A stretch of 41,884 nt of DNA from assembly GCA_937919435.1 (NCBI GenBank), contig CALFRR010000010.1, positions 1 through 41,884 of the forward strand. The letters are read 5' to 3'. The translations under genes were made by a program, and so were the position numbers. Below, one piece after another: positions 40,755 to 41,884 of this stretch. This stretch comes from an uncultured Alphaproteobacteria bacterium. GTDB lineage: Bacteria; Pseudomonadota; Alphaproteobacteria; Rhizobiales; Ancalomicrobiaceae. Each line of letters begins with the position of its first letter. Position 1 is the stretch's first letter. The notes beneath the pieces are model-generated. The model was not told where the DNA came from and searched no databases. It saw nothing but the letters and a program-made list of their open reading frames with translations.

Positions 40755-41693
40755 TCAGCGGATCTCGTCGAAGATCGCAGTGTGGACGACGCCGTCGCGG
40801 CCCATCCAGGCCCGATACATGCCCGACGAGTTGTAGGGCAGGGCGACGTTGCCCTCGCCGTCGACCGCGATCAGGCCGCCCGAGCCGCCGAGCGGCGCGA
40901 TCTCGGCGACGATGTCGACGGCCGCCCGCGCCAACGGCTGACCGGCCAGCCGCATCCGCGCGTCGATCTCGTGGGCGACGGCGTTGCGGATGAAGAACTC
41001 GCCGTGGCCGGTCGCCGAGATCGCACAGGTGCGGTCGTCGGCCCAGGTGCCGGCCCCGAAGATCGGGCTGTCGCCGACCCGGCCCGGCTGCTTGGCGGTC
41101 ATCCCGCCGGTCGAGGTCGCCGCGGCGAGGTGACCGGCGGCGTCGAGCGCCACCGCGCCGACCGTGCCGTGCTTGCGCGACTCGTCGCCGTCGTCGGCGC
41201 CGCCGGCCGCCCGGCGCGCCATCTCGGCATCGAGCGCGGCGAGCCGTTCGGGCGTGCCGAACCACGCCGGGTCCATGTGCTCGAGCCCGATCTCGCGGCA
41301 GAAGCGGGCGGCCCCTTCGCCGGTCAGCAGCACGTGCTCGGTCTTCTCCATCACCGCCCGCGCCGCGAGGATCGGATGGCGCGGTCCGCAGATTCCGGCG
41401 ACCGCACCGGCGGCCCGATCGATGCCGTTCATGATCGCCGCGTCCATCTCGTGGGTCCGGGCGGTGGTGTAGACGGCGCCGTGGCCGGCGTTGAACTGGG
41501 TGTCCTCCTCGAGTGCCATCACCGTCGCGGTGACCGCGTCGAGGGCCGTGCCGCCGTCGGCCAGGATCCTGCGGCCGGCGTCGAGCGCCGCGGCGAGCCC
41601 GGCGTGATAGGCGGCCTCCTTCTCTGCGGTCATCAGATCGCGGCGGATGGTACCGGCGCCGCCGTGCAGCGCGATGACGGGAACGTGGATCAT
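40755..41693 (-). CDS. iaaA: Isoaspartyl peptidase / L-asparaginase
   Basis: 312 residues of the Ntn-hydrolase asparaginase 2 family. The protein self-cleaves to expose the catalytic Thr, here Thr177 in KHGTVGAVALD. The N-terminal IALHGGAGTI and the FNAGHGAVYT segment are conserved; GRVGDSPIFGAGTWAD supports the substrate site. It hydrolyses beta-aspartyl peptides and L-asparagine. GAGG lies upstream of ATG 41693. It follows the partial gene at 41717 by 23 bases, so the two are probably in one operon. Confidence 0.95.
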   Translation of the reverse strand: MIHVPVIALHGGAGTIRRDLMTAEKEAAYHAGLAAALDAGRRILADGGTALDAVTATVMALEEDTQFNAGHGAVYTTARTHEMDAAIMNGIDRAAGAVAGICGPRHPILAARAVMEKTEHVLLTGEGAARFCREIGLEHMDPAWFGTPERLAALDAEMARRAAGGADDGDESRKHGTVGAVALDAAGHLAAATSTGGMTAKQPGRVGDSPIFGAGTWADDRTCAISATGHGEFFIRNAVAHEIDARMRLAGQPLARAAVDIVAEIAPLGGSGGLIAVDGEGNVALPYNSSGMYRAWMGRDGVVHTAIFDEIR

Positions 41694-41716
41694 GTCGTAC
41701 CTCGGGAAGGAGCGGG

Positions 41717-41884
41717 TCAGCGCAGCATCGCCGACATCGCGGAAAGGGTGTTCATCCAGCCGATCGCCTCGCCGACGTCGGCACAGTCGAAGGCGACGGT
41801 GGTGGCATCGGTCCGGCGGGCCGGCGGCGGCTGGGAGACGAGATCGGCGAGCGCCGAATTGGACATCACGAACTCGGCGACGAA
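41717..41884 (-). CDS. C-terminal fragment, probable M55 D-aminopeptidase
   Basis: The frame enters from the right edge and ends at TGA 41719-41717, giving 55 residues. The sequence ends with ATTVAFDCADVGEAIGWMNT and a helical tail, which resembles the C-terminus of DppA-type M55 metallopeptidases (a TVAFEADD-like strand followed by a helix). Co-location with an isoaspartyl peptidase gene in one likely operon is consistent with peptide degradation. No catalytic residues lie in the window, so the family is provisional. Confidence 0.45.
   Translation of the reverse strand, partial: FVAEFVMSNSALADLVSQPPPARRTDATTVAFDCADVGEAIGWMNTLSAMSAMLR

Noticed and set aside
1..41884. Mobile elements, CRISPR arrays, toxin-antitoxin pairs, tRNA genes
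   Set aside because: I looked for repeats with regular spacing, transposase motifs, tRNA-like cloverleaf ends and small paired genes and found none that held up.

Overview
The window is a 41.9-kb piece of a very GC-rich alphaproteobacterial chromosome, most likely Hyphomicrobiales (Rhizobiales). The assignment rests on a NadQ-type NAD regulator, a TIGR02301-family exported protein, Aap-type amino-acid ABC permeases, a Mur-like box before mntH and a heat-shock promoter of alphaproteobacterial type before htpG. Coding density is high. I see no tRNA, rRNA, CRISPR array, transposase, integrase or phage gene. It reads as core chromosome with one catabolic island and a few lineage-specific genes.

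Layout. 1-2.4 kb: tail of a possible MeaB GTPase and a proline-rich exported protein. 1.5-6.2 kb (minus strand): the de novo NAD operon nadA-nadB-nadC plus a fourth gene, an EamA-type permease; a 19-bp palindrome lies just before nadA. 6.5-9.1 kb: an MFS permease and mntH with a Mur-like box. 9.5-13.1 kb: arsC, then a minus-strand group of an HD hydrolase, a tyrosine phosphatase and nadQ (the probable regulator of the nad operon), and ygfZ. 13.2-19.3 kb: housekeeping and conserved unknown genes (LysE exporter, TIGR02301 protein, Nudix, SRAP/YedK, fabI, histidine phosphatase). 19.3-22.5 kb: a Tat-type dienelactone hydrolase, two tandem paralogous small secreted proteins, aroC. 23.0-33.3 kb: a complete D-glucarate catabolic cluster. 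33.4-36.2 kb: htpG and CDP-diacylglycerol diphosphatase. 36.4-40.5 kb: a rearranged general amino-acid ABC transporter (aapQ-aapM one way, aapJ the other, with a phosphatase gene between). 40.8-41.9 kb: isoaspartyl peptidase and the tail of a probable M55 D-aminopeptidase.

The glucarate island is the most coherent system. GudP imports glucarate; GudD dehydrates it to 5-dehydro-4-deoxyglucarate; GarL splits this to pyruvate and tartronate semialdehyde; GarR reduces the semialdehyde to glycerate; a class II glycerate kinase makes 2-phosphoglycerate. A UxuA-like mannonate dehydratase, a FadR-type GntR regulator and an aldo/keto reductase sit in the same block, so it may also take in uronate or aldonate intermediates. 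A LacI-family repressor inside the cluster has two near-identical candidate operators (consensus TGTTAGCGCTAACA) 4.7 kb apart, before gudP and before gudD. Strong hairpins follow gudP, gudD, garL and garR.

Nothing here is clearly a new defence or mobile system. The least explained items are the tandem secreted paralogs, a 126-bp nested palindromic element at 36.25-36.37 kb, the permease in the nad operon, and the uxuA/reductase additions to the glucarate cluster.
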